DNA of 64,000 nucleotides from the NCBI GenBank assembly GCA_946894095.1, contig OX335655.1, forward strand, positions 5,642,001 to 5,706,000, read 5' to 3'. The stretch is from Incurvaria masculella. Lineage: Eukaryota; Arthropoda; Insecta; Lepidoptera; Incurvariidae. How positions within the stretch are numbered: position 1 is the first letter of the stretch; each line of letters opens with the position of its first letter. Of this stretch, positions 55,158-64,000 are shown one piece after another. The translations under genes and the position numbers were made by a program. The notes under the pieces are model-generated. The model searched no databases, was not told where the DNA came from, and saw nothing but the letters and a program-made list of their open reading frames with translations.

Positions 55158-55196
55158 AGTACCCTATCCATTCCTTTTTCATCTAAGGATATTACC
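55158..55196 (-). repeat. Short motif shared with 53077-53113
   Basis: Minus-strand counterpart of 53077-53113, directly abutting the 3' end of a SINE. Confidence 0.5.
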
Positions 55197-55396
55197 CCAA
55201 CACGCCACAGGTGAGCTAGGTGCCATGCCAAGGCCTTTCTTAAATTTAACAGCTACATTGAACTGGAGAGAAATCAGGTAAAATTTTCATTACGGCTTCT
55301 ACCATCATTCAATCAATGCGATGGCACCAACCAGGGCGAGATTACACTACCAACTAGTAGGGGGACCTACCGTTTTACATTAAATCCGAACCACGA
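55190..55396 (-). mobile_element. SINE body, headless
   Basis: On the minus strand it reads TTCGGATTTAATGTAAAACG, CTAGTTGGTAGTGTAATC, GGTTGGTGCCATCGCATTGA, GAAGCCGTAATG, GCCTTGGCATGGCACCTAGC, ending GTGTTGGGGTAAT. The head and final tail are missing. Confidence 0.75.
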
Positions 55397-56821
55397 GCCA
55401 CAAATCCCTTAGTCTGCTCTTACGACGTGCACGGGAAGAAATGTAAATTTTGACTTTTAATATTTGTAAATTACCGGAACCCACACAACATAAATTATCT
55501 TTAGTACCATACATTATAATTTCATAAAAAAAATTTAACCTTTGTATCAAGATCGATGCTTGGAAAGGTTTTGCTGCATTTAAAAAAAATATTGTTCTTG
55601 TCCTTTTAGTTTGATATTAGGGGGTGCATGCGTCAAAGTAGATGGCGCTACGGTCGTTCTAACTATTACTATATGGGCGAGCACATTAAGCGGTTCTGTA
55701 TTTAATCACATAACATAATTTAAAAAAAATGCTGAAATATTTTAAATAATTCTGAGGATGTGTGCGAAAATTTGGCAATTACAATTAGCATTTTTTTCGC
55801 TATGTTTAACCTTTTTTATTCATTGTTACATGACATTAAATACACAACCGCTTAGTTTTATCGCCCATGCAGTTATAGTTTGTTATTTCCTTTTTTGGGG
55901 TGTAATAGCACAAATAGCGACGAACGACGGTGGGTCATGGAGGTAAAGAATATATGGAGAAAAAACTTCCATGCATTGAGCGCGCAAAAAATGACGCCAC
56001 CAAATTGGTAGGTAAACGAACGAAAAAGATAAGAACTATTTTTCAATAAACCAGATGGTCGTTACGTCTTTCTTCATTCGTAATGATGTATTCACCGAGA
56101 GCCGAATGCGGCCGTCACGCCTCCCGCGGCACAATTGTGGTGTCGACAATGTTTTTGTTCCATCCGTTCTCCTGTTATTTCTTCGCCTCCACACTGTGGG
56201 GCCATCAACATGACCGATCAAATCTGCATGGATCAATTCTGCACCAAACAGAAGCGTTTATGTCATACCGTCTGCGCTCTTACTGGGTAGAATATTTGGC
56301 AACCACTTCCGATTGGTGCAGAATCGATCGAATTCCCTCAAATATTTTCTCACACCTTACGCCGTTTCAGCCCCAGGCTTGGAACCTCATTATGAATAGT
56401 ATACAATATACGATGTGTGTAGTTCTTTGAGTGGCGAGGAAGTCTGGCAGCCCTAGAAATCTCCATCGACGTACGGAATACGCGAGCAGGCGATTTGCAC
56501 GTTTAGAGCGAAGCGCGCGCAGTCCAGTCGATTGTACGCATTACAATGATTGCGGTGGCGGCGGCGGAGGCGCGGCGGGTGCGTCGCGGTTGCGGCCGGT
56601 GTGAGGCTCTAATCCCTCCCTGATTACCGTGTTCACGCTGTCGGGCGGAAGCTGCGTGAGATGATGGCGGAAGAGGCTAACTGGATCCCCGACGCGCCCC
56701 GAGCACAGTTCACACGTACGCGAAGATTGCATATTGAAATCGAGTACCTACTGCATCAGGTCGTACTCAGTCACTCAGCGTGTTTGCGTCCACTGCTGGA
56801 TATACGCCTCTCTAATTTTTC
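55397..56821. other. Gene-free tract
   Basis: AT-rich first, then mixed (56050-56720) with a CpG-rich block (56550-56610, GGCGGCGGCGGAGGCGCGGC). Open frames up to 115 codons (56083-56430) have no recognisable protein features. Confidence 0.45.
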
Positions 56822-57166
56822 TCCAGAGCTGCTAGTCCCAGTTGTTTGCGGAACTTCGAAGTTCCGTAAAAACGTCAAACTGCATACAAGTTTTTACTAG
56901 ATATTCTGTGGTTTTACTTCTTCAGGCTGTTAAAGTCAAACTCGGACTTCCGATTTGTATAAAAACGCGGAGAAGGCGTAAACGACAACGTCGACGTATT
57001 TACGGAAACGTTGAGTAAACTGTCAAATCAAACTCGGCACTCGCAAATGTTAGTTCGCTTAACGCCCACCTCGCGCGCTCTTCAATTTCTCCATACATTT
57101 GAAAACGCCAGCCGATTGGTTTGCCGTAAACGTCAATTTAGGTGACAGCTGGGACTACGGGCTCAG
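56822..57166 (-). mobile_element. CCAGAGC MITE, copy 3
   Basis: A 345 bp copy in reverse orientation. It begins CCAGAGCTGCTAGTCCCAGT and ends GTGACAGCTGGGACTACGGG CTCAGT. All family landmarks are present, including TACGTCGAC-type and GAAATTGAAGAGCGCGCGAG (minus strand). The best match to copies 1 and 4. Confidence 0.8.
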
Positions 57167-57264
57167 TCCTCCCGGCCCTCGGCGGTACGGAACCACTGCT
57201 TTCCACCGACGCACTTGATGTCATCGTCCCACCTGGCAGGTGGTCGTACTCACAGTCTTGATTT

Positions 57265-57515
57265 GATCTATATACCAACTCGTCCTTGTCCATATCCATA
57301 CTACTTCGTTTTATACTGTTACGTTTTCACGCCTAAACCGCTGAACCAATTTTGATTAAATTTGGTGTAGAGATAATCTGGACCTTGGAAAACCTTTTGT
57401 AGTGGAAATTAAACTTTTAATGAACATTTTTTTATGGGGAACTCATATATCACAAAATTTTTGGTTCAGCCCGACATCAGTCCAAAAAGACATTGACCCG
57501 AGCGGAACCTCAGGT
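57265..57515 (-). repeat. Dispersed repeat, CGCTCGGGTCAATGTC type, copy 2
   Basis: On the minus strand it reads GAGGTTCCGCTCGGGTCAAT, GTCTTTTTGGACTGATGTCG, CAAGGTCCAGATTATCTCTA and CACCAAATTTAATCAAAATT. Longer at the 3' side than the 12346 copy. Confidence 0.6.
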
Positions 57516-57950
57516 GTTCTAAATAAAATCATAGATGATAAAATTAACCGTTTTATGCTTAAGTAACGTACATCCCGTGCAAACTTAGTTTACTAATTAT
57601 ATAATCATAATTTCAAAAACCATAGCAACACATTTAGGTATCTGCACGTTTTGTTCTTTTGAAAAATCAGAACCGTGTCAAATGACAGTGTAAACAATAT
57701 CTTCGTTGAATGCCTTATTCTATGCCCGTGTGCCACGTTTTTATGTTTATGTAAATATTTGTATTTTTCAGGAAAAAAAATCTAAAATAACAGTTAAAAA
57801 AAGTTAATCTTTCGGTTTTTTTTATATTTCATATATTAGAATCCAAAATTTAAAAAACACTAGTAACGAATTAAAATCATGTAAACATTCATCGAGAGTA
57901 GTATGGGGAATTGATGGGGCAAGGACTCTCTCTTAAGTCAATATTTCTTA
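57516..57950. other. AT-rich tract with a hairpin-family fragment
   Basis: 57640-57670 (ATCTGCACGTTTTGTTC then TTTTGAAAAATC) matches one arm of the hairpin element at 35443. The rest is AT-rich and unassigned. Confidence 0.45.
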
Positions 57951-58313
57951 AGGATGTTACGACCCATACAATGTTTTTTTTACACAGAACGCAAAAAGTA
58001 TTGCACTTTAAGGCACAAATTCGTCAAAAATATTAAATATAGCCATAGTAGTTGCAGCGAAAACATATTCACAATTTCAGGTTTAATGGTTTCGTTGTAA
58101 TTGCCGATTAGAAGATTTACACCGTTAGATGGCGCTGTTAAATAAAAATTGTATTTAAATAAATTGTAACAAAACCAATAATCCTGAAATTGTGAAATTG
58201 TTTTCGCTGCAAGTAATATGACTATATTAAACTTTTATTATTAATTCGTGACTTAAAGTGCAATACTTTTTGCGTTATGTGAGCAAACAACTTTATATGG
58301 GTCGGAACAGCCT
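57951..58313. mobile_element. Near-perfect foldback element, 363 bp
   Basis: Ends AGGATGTTACGACCCATA and complement of AGGCTGTTCCGACCCATA. The arms stay complementary almost to the centre, through GCAAAAAGTATTGCACTTTA, TTGCAGCGAAAACA-type and CAATTTCAGG blocks, with a small loop around TTAGATGGCGCTGTTAAATA. A long-armed MITE able to make a long double-stranded RNA if transcribed. Confidence 0.8.
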
Positions 58314-59469
58314 AAAAGACTCATTAAAGAGGAAATCAAATGTTACGATAAGAACGAGGATTGACCTTAATAAAGTAAAACCATTAAAATTGCAGCGTGT
58401 ACAAATGAACAAGTTTCAAGCTAGCTAACAGTTCTTCCAATGCCGCTGGCGACAGCGCGGTTGGATGGACACGGCGGCGCAAGCGACCGGTAGCTGCCGT
58501 CATCTCGTGAGACGTGCGAGTGACGTCTTCATACGTGCACGTCAATTACTGCCCCTCAGCGGCTGACGCGCGACCAGCGACCGCTGCGCTACCTATTCGA
58601 CAATACAGTGGCACGCAATGCAGTGGGTCGATCCCAGTATATTGGGATATCACGAATCCAGAATGTGTTCGTCTTCTTCTTCTTTTCAGGAACCTTCTGT
58701 TGGATCCGTTGTCATGGTTTTCGTGCATCTAACACATTTCGCCAAATCAAAGTTAATTGCTATATAACAATAGTGGAAAAGGTTTTTAAATTAGTTGACA
58801 ACGAAACATGCATAAAATACAGTTGTAGATAATTTTCACTGATGAATGAAGCAAGTAACTTTACCAAGTCGTATAATTGGCTTGTAGTCTAGTATACGCT
58901 TTTATTAACATATCTGTAAATATAGCCTGTTTATTTCCGAAATAAATAAATTTTAAGTTAGATGAAGAAAGCAAGGAAATAATGTATATTGGATAATGAA
59001 ATTTGAGTATTAGGAGATAAATGTGTTTATCATTTGAAAAGCGAATGCTTCGGGAGATTTGAAGTATCGGTGAAACGTCGTATAAGACGCCATTGTTGGT
59101 TTATGTCATTTTAATGACACATGCGAATGTTATATCCACATCCACGTTGTCAATTTCTCAGCCGCCGCGCGGCTGAAGAGCGTTGTCCGACTCACGGGAG
59201 AATTCGGCGACGGAGAAGTATGACGAAGGCATATATGAGCGATATGCACAATAGGGGCGCGGCGCTGCTATTCAATCAATCTCACTTGCTAGCTTGTGTA
59301 ATTCATCTTCTTCTAATTACTTAGCAACGAATATTATAGGAAAGCAAATAGTCAATTCTGCGTGATATATGCGTACGCTACGACGTATCACAGACTATTG
59401 TGTCTTGCTTGCACTCTTGCTTTGCTATGGACATTTTTTCTAGCGATCTTCCTCACACGTATTTTTTCA
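58314..59469. other. Gene-free tract
   Basis: A GC-rich patch (58440-58660) is followed by a strong polypyrimidine-AG (TTCTTCTTCTTTTCAG, ending about 58690), which looks like a splice acceptor, but the downstream frames close quickly. The rest is AT-rich. Confidence 0.4.
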
Positions 59470-60001
59470 TTAAGGTGGGCCATCCCGCTCAACTCCCCAT
59501 ACAAACGGGGAAAGAAGATCACGCCCATATTTCTTGTCAGAGATCCCAAATTTTGCTCAAAATTGCTTTATTTGATCGAACTAGTCATCGGACATTGTAA
59601 AATTGTGTTTGGTTTCTAAGTTATAAGGTCCGAAAGTTCAAATTTTTCGCGCGTTTTATACAATAAATTTGGAGGTGGATTACACAATGATAAAGTAAGA
59701 ACATCTTAAAAAGATTAGCCATCCGACATAGCTTATTTAATCAAGATTTATAATATATTTGTTTTTGTTAGATTTTGGACTATAGCGGTCGTGGTTTACT
59801 TTTAGCTATAAGTCGTTTTGTAATTAAACATTTCGTAAATCTTACCAAATCATACACTATGCACATTGTCTTTTTAGTGGTCATGTTGCATCTTCCTCAT
59901 CACGGAACCTGTCTTTTTCGTTGAAACAGAGAAGGTTCCAGAGTGCAACAGCACGGTTTTGTATCATGCCCGCGAATGAGTTAGTCCCACCGGGTTGGGC
60001 C
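59470..60001 (+). mobile_element. TTAA-flanked MITE, right end lost
   Basis: TTAA (59470-59473), GGTGGGCCATCCCG terminus, all body landmarks (TGGAGGTGGATTACACAATG, TTTCGTAAATCTTACCAAAT, CCTCATCACGGAACCTG), then CGGGTTGGGCCG, where homology stops before the closing TTAA. 532 bp. Confidence 0.85.
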
Positions 60002-60270
60002 GTAGACGCAGCAATCTCAGCAAGAGGATATTAAGCATGAAAAGACACATTGGTGGCCAACGGCTTGTCATTGGCGTCTTAGAATAGCCGTATCAAGAAA
60101 CAATCATACGCGAATGAATAAAATTAACATTTCAGAATCTAAACCATATCAACTTTCGATGGAAGAAAAATATGAACAGTCGAAATTCTTTGACTTTTAG
60201 CAATAATTATAGGATTGAATATACATTTCAACATGATTGAGAACTTTTGAGATTACCGCAGTCATTGAAC

Positions 60271-60341
60271 ATGTTTGAAAACTTACGGCTTACGGAGAAT
60301 GTCTCCTTCCGCCGCGTGAAAAGCCGTAAGTTTTCAAACAT
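60271..60341. repeat. Perfect 21 bp stem hairpin with inner hairpin
   Basis: 60271-60291 and 60321-60341 are exact complements (ATGTTTGAAAACTTACGGCT plus one base). The loop contains GGAG/CTCC as a second small stem. The right side, read on the minus strand, also matches the Helitron interior at 21428-21470 (ACGGCTTTTCACGCGGC). Confidence 0.75.
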
Positions 60342-61530
60342 AATTGAGAACGTCACGTTCACTATTTACACTAAGCCAACACTTTTTACGAAGTGGTCAT
60401 TTGTACTTAATATGTTTAAGGAATTAACTAACATTTTGATTTTATTGTTTCAGATATGTCTACCAGAACGCCGAGTGGTGAGTTTAAAAAGTTTTAAAAG
60501 TTATTCATTGAAGTGAAAGTAAACTTTTTTAAATAAATAAAAATAAGTAATGGGACGAAATGATTGTTCTATTCCTCAAAAACGACTGACGGTGGTGGGT
60601 AGCCCAAGTCCTGATTTCCCCCCAAGAACGATAAGGTAGGGTGCAGCAATGGAGCCCTTGCTAAGACCGTCAATCTATTCAGCTTATATGTATGACGTCA
60701 GCTGTAACCGCTGTGTCCTCTCTGGTCCGACCTTTTACTAGGTATATGGTGGGCGTCAATATGAGAGAATGAGATCTCAAATATATATTTCCCATAGGCT
60801 TAGAATGTAAAGACTTACAGAGTAAATTGACGGATGAGACCAAAATTGTTTCATACAAAATGTAATGTAATTTCTTTATTTACTTAAAAAAAAATATCGC
60901 TGTGCAGCTTCCTAATAATGATCTGAATTAATGTTTTAAGTTTTACTTTGAGATATTGAGTAAAAGTAAAAAAAAATATCGATAAAGAATCCGTGGGTCA
61001 CCCCTTATAAAAATAGGGTTTTGTGAGGGTTTTTTTACACCCGTTAACTAAACAATATATTAATGCACAGGTCACCATGCTTTCTTTAAGGGAAACTAGA
61101 TTAATCAAAAATACTTCACAAAAACATTTTACATTGACTATGTATTGTTTACGATTTCAGAAGTGGTCTCATCGGGCAGATGTCTTCCATCTCCCTCTAA
61201 CTCGCGGTTGACATCTCACTCCCACACTTTGTTCGTGTTGTAAGCACATCACGCTATGCTAGGTCTATGATATTTCCGGTTCTGCAATAAACGTTCGTCC
61301 ATAAGTGATTTTAGCGGTGCGAACTTAAGCCGTATGGCAAATTTTAAATTTAATTGAGCCATGAATATTCAAAGACTGTTCAGTGCAGTTCAAAACTCAA
61401 AATCGAAATCGTTTATTTTGTGATTTCAAGAACATTACAGTTGTCATATGTTAGATCCTGTGTACACATCGTCAAAATTATGAAAAAATAAAAATAAATT
61501 AATTTAAAAATAAATCAAATTATACATTTA
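60342..61530. other. Gene-free tract
   Basis: AT-rich with short frames only. The last 140 bp is A-rich with AATCGAAATCGTTTATTT, which could be a LINE tail remnant but is not provable here. Confidence 0.45.
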
Positions 61531-61916
61531 ATGTCAGCCTCAATGGCCCAGTGGCGCGACACTTCGGCGATCGCTCTCCGAAGTTAAGCAACGCTGGGTC
61601 CGGTCTGGTCTTGGATGGGTGACCATTCGACCGTTGAGAGAGGCTGGCCGTGGTTCGGATTCCACGTTAAACTGTAGGTCCCCTTCCTTACTCACTAGGT
61701 GGTTGGGTTTATCCCGCCCGGGTTGGTACCATCGCATTGGATGAACGATGGTCGAAGCGGCAATGAAAATTGTCCGTGTTTTCCATCCAGTTCAATGTAG
61801 CCGTGCAATATAAGGAAGGTCCTGGCATGGCACCTAGTTCCCATGTGGTGTGTTGGGCTAATACCATGACAGAACTTGTGGTATTAGTCATCCATGTCTA
61901 GTCACATAAAAAAAAA
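61531..61916 (+). mobile_element. 5S rRNA-headed SINE, near full length
   Basis: The head (61567-61637) resembles 5S rRNA. The usual SINE body follows: GTGGTTCGGATTCCACG, GCCCGGGTTGGTACCATCGC, GATGGTCGAAGCGGCAATGA, GTCCGTGTTTTCCATCCAGT, AGGTCCTGGCATGGCACCTA, GTGGTATTAGTCATCCATG and an A-run. Other copies here carry a tRNA head on the same body. The first 30 bp (GGCCCAGTGGCGCGAC) still resembles the tRNA head, so the head may be a tRNA-5S chimera. Confidence 0.85.
61567..61637 (+). repeat. 5S rRNA-like segment in SINE head
   Basis: CTCCGAAGTTAAGCAACGCT, GGGTCCGGTCTGGTCTTGGA and TGGGTGACC match the order of the 5S internal promoter (box A, intermediate element, box C) as known from insect 5S rRNA. 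It lacks the 5S 5' and 3' ends, so it is not a 5S gene. Confidence 0.8.
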
Positions 61917-62342
61917 TCAGAAAAAGATATTATAAATTAACATTTGTCAAATTGAATTCGCATTACTTAGTCCTGGAAAAAGTTTAAATTGTAGAAGGTT
62001 TCATCATCCAAGTTCAAGTTCATGCATCTTGTTACTAATGTGCGTGCAACACAATTCCTCATGCATCGGGCTACAAGTGGGCAAATTCATGCACAAGGGT
62101 ACATGCCAATTTAATACTTTTCTTCAACCGGCCCTGATGGCCTGCGGCTGCACAGCGGTGCTGGAGGAACTCCCGGCAATAAATCACTTCTTAACGTTAT
62201 CCACGGATCTATCTGCAGGTTGGCTTTCGCAGAATTACATCTCGGCAGGAGTGGTGTATTATTAAGATATTTAGTGGAAGTATTGTATCCGTGTTCACCG
62301 CTCAGCAGTCAGCTCGTCTCTCTCACAGTCTCAACCGGTGTG
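61917..62342. other. Gene-free tract
   Basis: An open plus frame of 78 codons (62029-62265) spans a GC-richer patch. It has no domain signature. Confidence 0.4.
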
Positions 62343-62699
62343 CTGAGCCGGTAGTCTAAGTTGTCACCTAAATTGGCGTTACGGCAAACCGATCGACTGG
62401 CGTTTTCGAATGTATGGAGAAATTGAAGAGCGCGCGCAGCGGGCATTAAGCGAACTAACATTTGCGAGTCCGAGCTTGATTTGACAGCTTACTCAACGTT
62501 GCCGTAAATACGTCGACGTTGCCGTTTACGTCCACTCCGCGTGTTCATACAAATCGGAAGTCCGCGTTTGACTTTGACAGCTTGAAGAAGTAAACCACAG
62601 AATATCTAGTAAAAACTTGTATGGAGTTTGGAGAAAACGCCAGTCGATCGGTTTGCCGTAAACGCCAATTTAGGTGAGAACTCAGACTGACCACTCTGG
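62343..62699 (+). mobile_element. CCAGAGC MITE, copy 4
   Basis: A 357 bp copy from TGAGCCGGTAGTCTAAGTTG to TCAGACTGACCACTCTGG. All landmarks are present, including ATGTATGGAGAAATTGAAGA, AACGTTGCCGTAAATACGTC and AAAACTTGTATGGAG. It has extended inner arms (AACCGATCGACTGGCGTTTT and complement), making it the most palindromic member. Confidence 0.8.
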
Positions 62700-62759
62700 T
62701 CGCAGAAGAGATAAGGAAGGAGAAGTGGTATGTGGTCATTATCGCGACTCCGAGTAAAG

Positions 62760-62803
62760 GCGAGTAAAGGCACACCGTATGGACAAAGTGTGCCTTTACT
62801 CGC
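62760..62803. repeat. Perfect 16 bp stem hairpin
   Basis: GCGAGTAAAGGCACAC (62760-62775) and GTGTGCCTTTACTCGC (62788-62803) flank a 12-base loop. The left half is preceded by a partial direct copy (CGAGTAAAGG at 62751-62760). No T-run follows, so it is not a terminator. Confidence 0.8.
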
Positions 62804-63083
62804 ACTATTAGCGCGTCGTGTGCGAAACTTCCAAACATCGCCACCGCGCGTGAATATGCTACCGAAATGGGTTCGCCAAATCAGTTTCCATCCAAATATA
62901 GACCCTCCTAGAAGTCTGCGACTATGTTCACTGGTGGCTAATCACGCTAGATGGGACATCTCCTTTTCGCCGTTGGGCGCCTTTTTGTAAGGTCCTGGCG
63001 TGCGCCATATGCTGCGCTTTACATAAAAAACATGGCCCAATGACCCTCTCATTGGGGTCATGACCCCTCCTCCTGGGCTGAGT

Positions 63084-63522
63084 CTAGACCTCGACTATAT
63101 CACCAGGTTTGGAGCTTTTTTTATGCAATCTGACATGGATGGCTAATACCACACAACTACCGTTATAATATCAGCTCAATAAACCACATTCCCGGTTAGG
63201 TGCCATGCCAGGACCTTCCCTTTATGAGCACGACTACATTGAACTGGATGGAAAACACGGACAATTTTTCATTGCCGCTTCGACCTTTTTTTCATCCAAT
63301 GCGGGCGGGCTTAACCCCTACCACCTAGTAGGGAAAGGGAACCTACAGTTTTCCATAGAGTCCGAACCATGGAGCAGCTCGCATTCATGATGAAATGCAC
63401 TTCAACTCAGGAAGAGAGAGAAAGTGGTGCAAGAATGGGACGAGAATTTGAACCCAGACCTCGCAAGTCCCCGCGCCACTAGGCTACGAGCCGCTCTTGT
63501 CCTGACTAGACCTCGACTATAT
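63084..63522. repeat. 17 bp direct repeats around a SINE
   Basis: CTAGACCTCGACTATAT occurs exactly at 63084-63100 and 63506-63522, on either side of a full-length SINE but 13-15 bp from its ends. This could be an original target duplication plus extra bases, or an older local repeat into which the SINE inserted. Confidence 0.7.
63115..63493 (-). mobile_element. tRNA-headed SINE, full length
   Basis: On the minus strand: head GAGCGGCTCGTAGCCTAGTG (box A TAGCCTAGTGG), box B GGGTTCAAATTC, body (CACTTTCTCTCTCTTCCTGA, CCATGGTTCGGACTC, TAGGTGGTAGGGGTTAAG, GAAGCGGCAATGAAAAATTG, AAGGTCCTGGCATGGCACCT), tail ACGGTAGTTGTGTGGTATTA and an A-run. About 379 bp, the most intact tRNA-headed copy. Confidence 0.9.
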
Positions 63523-64000
63523 GACCCCCCTGACTTGAAAACTGCATCTTGCCTGGATGACGACACATTGGTTCAGATATGACTCTAAGTTGATTCAACA
63601 TTTGAAACATTCGAGTTCAACGATAGCTCATATATAATGCACCGCATTTACTGACCAATCGAAGCTACAGCCAATAAAAAATTCAAAGTCTGCATTTATA
63701 TTTGTATTTACTTATAATCCAACAGATTAACTTCACATACCGTAACACCTGAAGATTAGTATTACTGGTTAAGAAAGGCAATTAAAACGTACGTAGTTGA
63801 ACTTAATCCATACTTAATATTATAAATGCGAAAGTTTTTTTTTAGTTCCTCCATATTTATCTGGTATAAAATTCAGAGATATGATTTAATAGTTTTATAT
63901 GTCACTTTTTCATTTAATTTTTTTAGTTAAATTTTTCATTATTTGTTCGTTGAAGTCGATGCTATTTAGAGTGCAATATATTATTCTATATTTTTTTTTA
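63523..64000. other. AT-rich window end
   Basis: No gene or repeat shared within the window; several T-runs. Confidence 0.5.

Larger units (their letters stand above)
52989..55189. other. Gene-free tract
   Basis: Very AT-rich between 53700 and 54900. It contains a possible LINE 3' remnant (53590-53700), a (GATAA)n run near 54500 and one member of the DEKEW motif pair (53077-53113). The longest open frame in the window (54809-55231, minus, 140 codons) begins inside a SINE and has no domain signature. Confidence 0.5.

Noticed and set aside
54809..55231. 140-codon minus-strand open frame, the longest in the window
   Set aside because: Its first residues are translated from the SINE body and the rest is AT-rich without a domain signature, so it is treated as chance.
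56083..56430. 115-codon plus frame
   Set aside because: No domain, no codon pattern distinct from flanks, overlaps a minus frame.
58670..58692. Splice acceptor (polypyrimidine then CAG)
   Set aside because: The downstream frames close within 13 to 50 codons without recognisable coding sequence or a donor, so an exon call is not supported.
61567..61637. 5S rRNA gene
   Set aside because: Only the internal promoter part is present, the 5S ends are missing and it is fused to a SINE body.

Overview
This 64 kb window looks like non-coding DNA from an insect nuclear genome, most probably a moth or butterfly (Lepidoptera). The reasons are an AT-rich background, interstitial telomere units of the insect type (TTAGG on one strand, CCTAA on the other), a short Helitron with a CTAG 3' end, short interspersed elements (SINEs) built on tRNA and 5S rRNA heads, and repeat phrases common in lepidopteran genomes (AACCGACTTCAAA, GGTTCCGTACCC, CCGACTCGCACTTGGCCGG). 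No open frame reaches 150 codons, none carries a domain I recognise, and no rRNA operon, intact tRNA gene, CRISPR array or bacterial-type operon is visible. The window is best read as a large intron or intergenic tract packed with transposon remnants. One short GC-rich reading frame (28422-28673, minus) is the least unlikely exon, at low confidence.

Layout. 1-9.6 kb: a SINE cut by the window edge, a CpG-rich palindromic block, two copies of a foldback element carrying telomere repeats (3.95-4.6 and 5.03-5.7 kb), SINE pieces and two small hairpin elements. 9.6-19.5 kb: a 3 x 29 bp tandem repeat, two dispersed repeat families, a SINE, a foldback packed with 13 ACGTATAA-type motifs (13.7-14.3 kb), two CAGCAGGTC foldbacks and two CCAGAGC MITEs. 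20.3-21.9 kb: a SINE split by an insertion that itself contains a 1.26 kb Helitron. 22-32.6 kb: hairpins, a repeat split by about 2.1 kb of nested elements, a foldback with 165 bp arms, the first TTAA-flanked MITE, and a third telomere-repeat foldback in the opposite orientation.

32,658-40,024 is the most striking structure: a 3,684 bp unit present twice head to tail, with only three substitutions seen between copies. It is either a very recent segmental duplication or an assembly artefact. 40-64 kb holds a degenerate satellite-like array (43.0-43.55 kb), more SINEs, a dispersed repeat pair (48.5 and 50.6 kb), further TTAA and CCAGAGC MITEs, a 363 bp near-perfect foldback (57.95-58.3 kb), perfect hairpins at 60.3 and 62.8 kb, and a SINE whose head is 5S rRNA-like (61.5-61.9 kb).

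Nothing here forms a gene pathway. What links the parts is transposon biology: small non-autonomous elements inserting into one another, with SINEs that swap RNA polymerase III heads while keeping one body. I found no evidence for a new protein-based system. Family assignments were made by eye from matches inside the window and general knowledge, and were not checked against a database.
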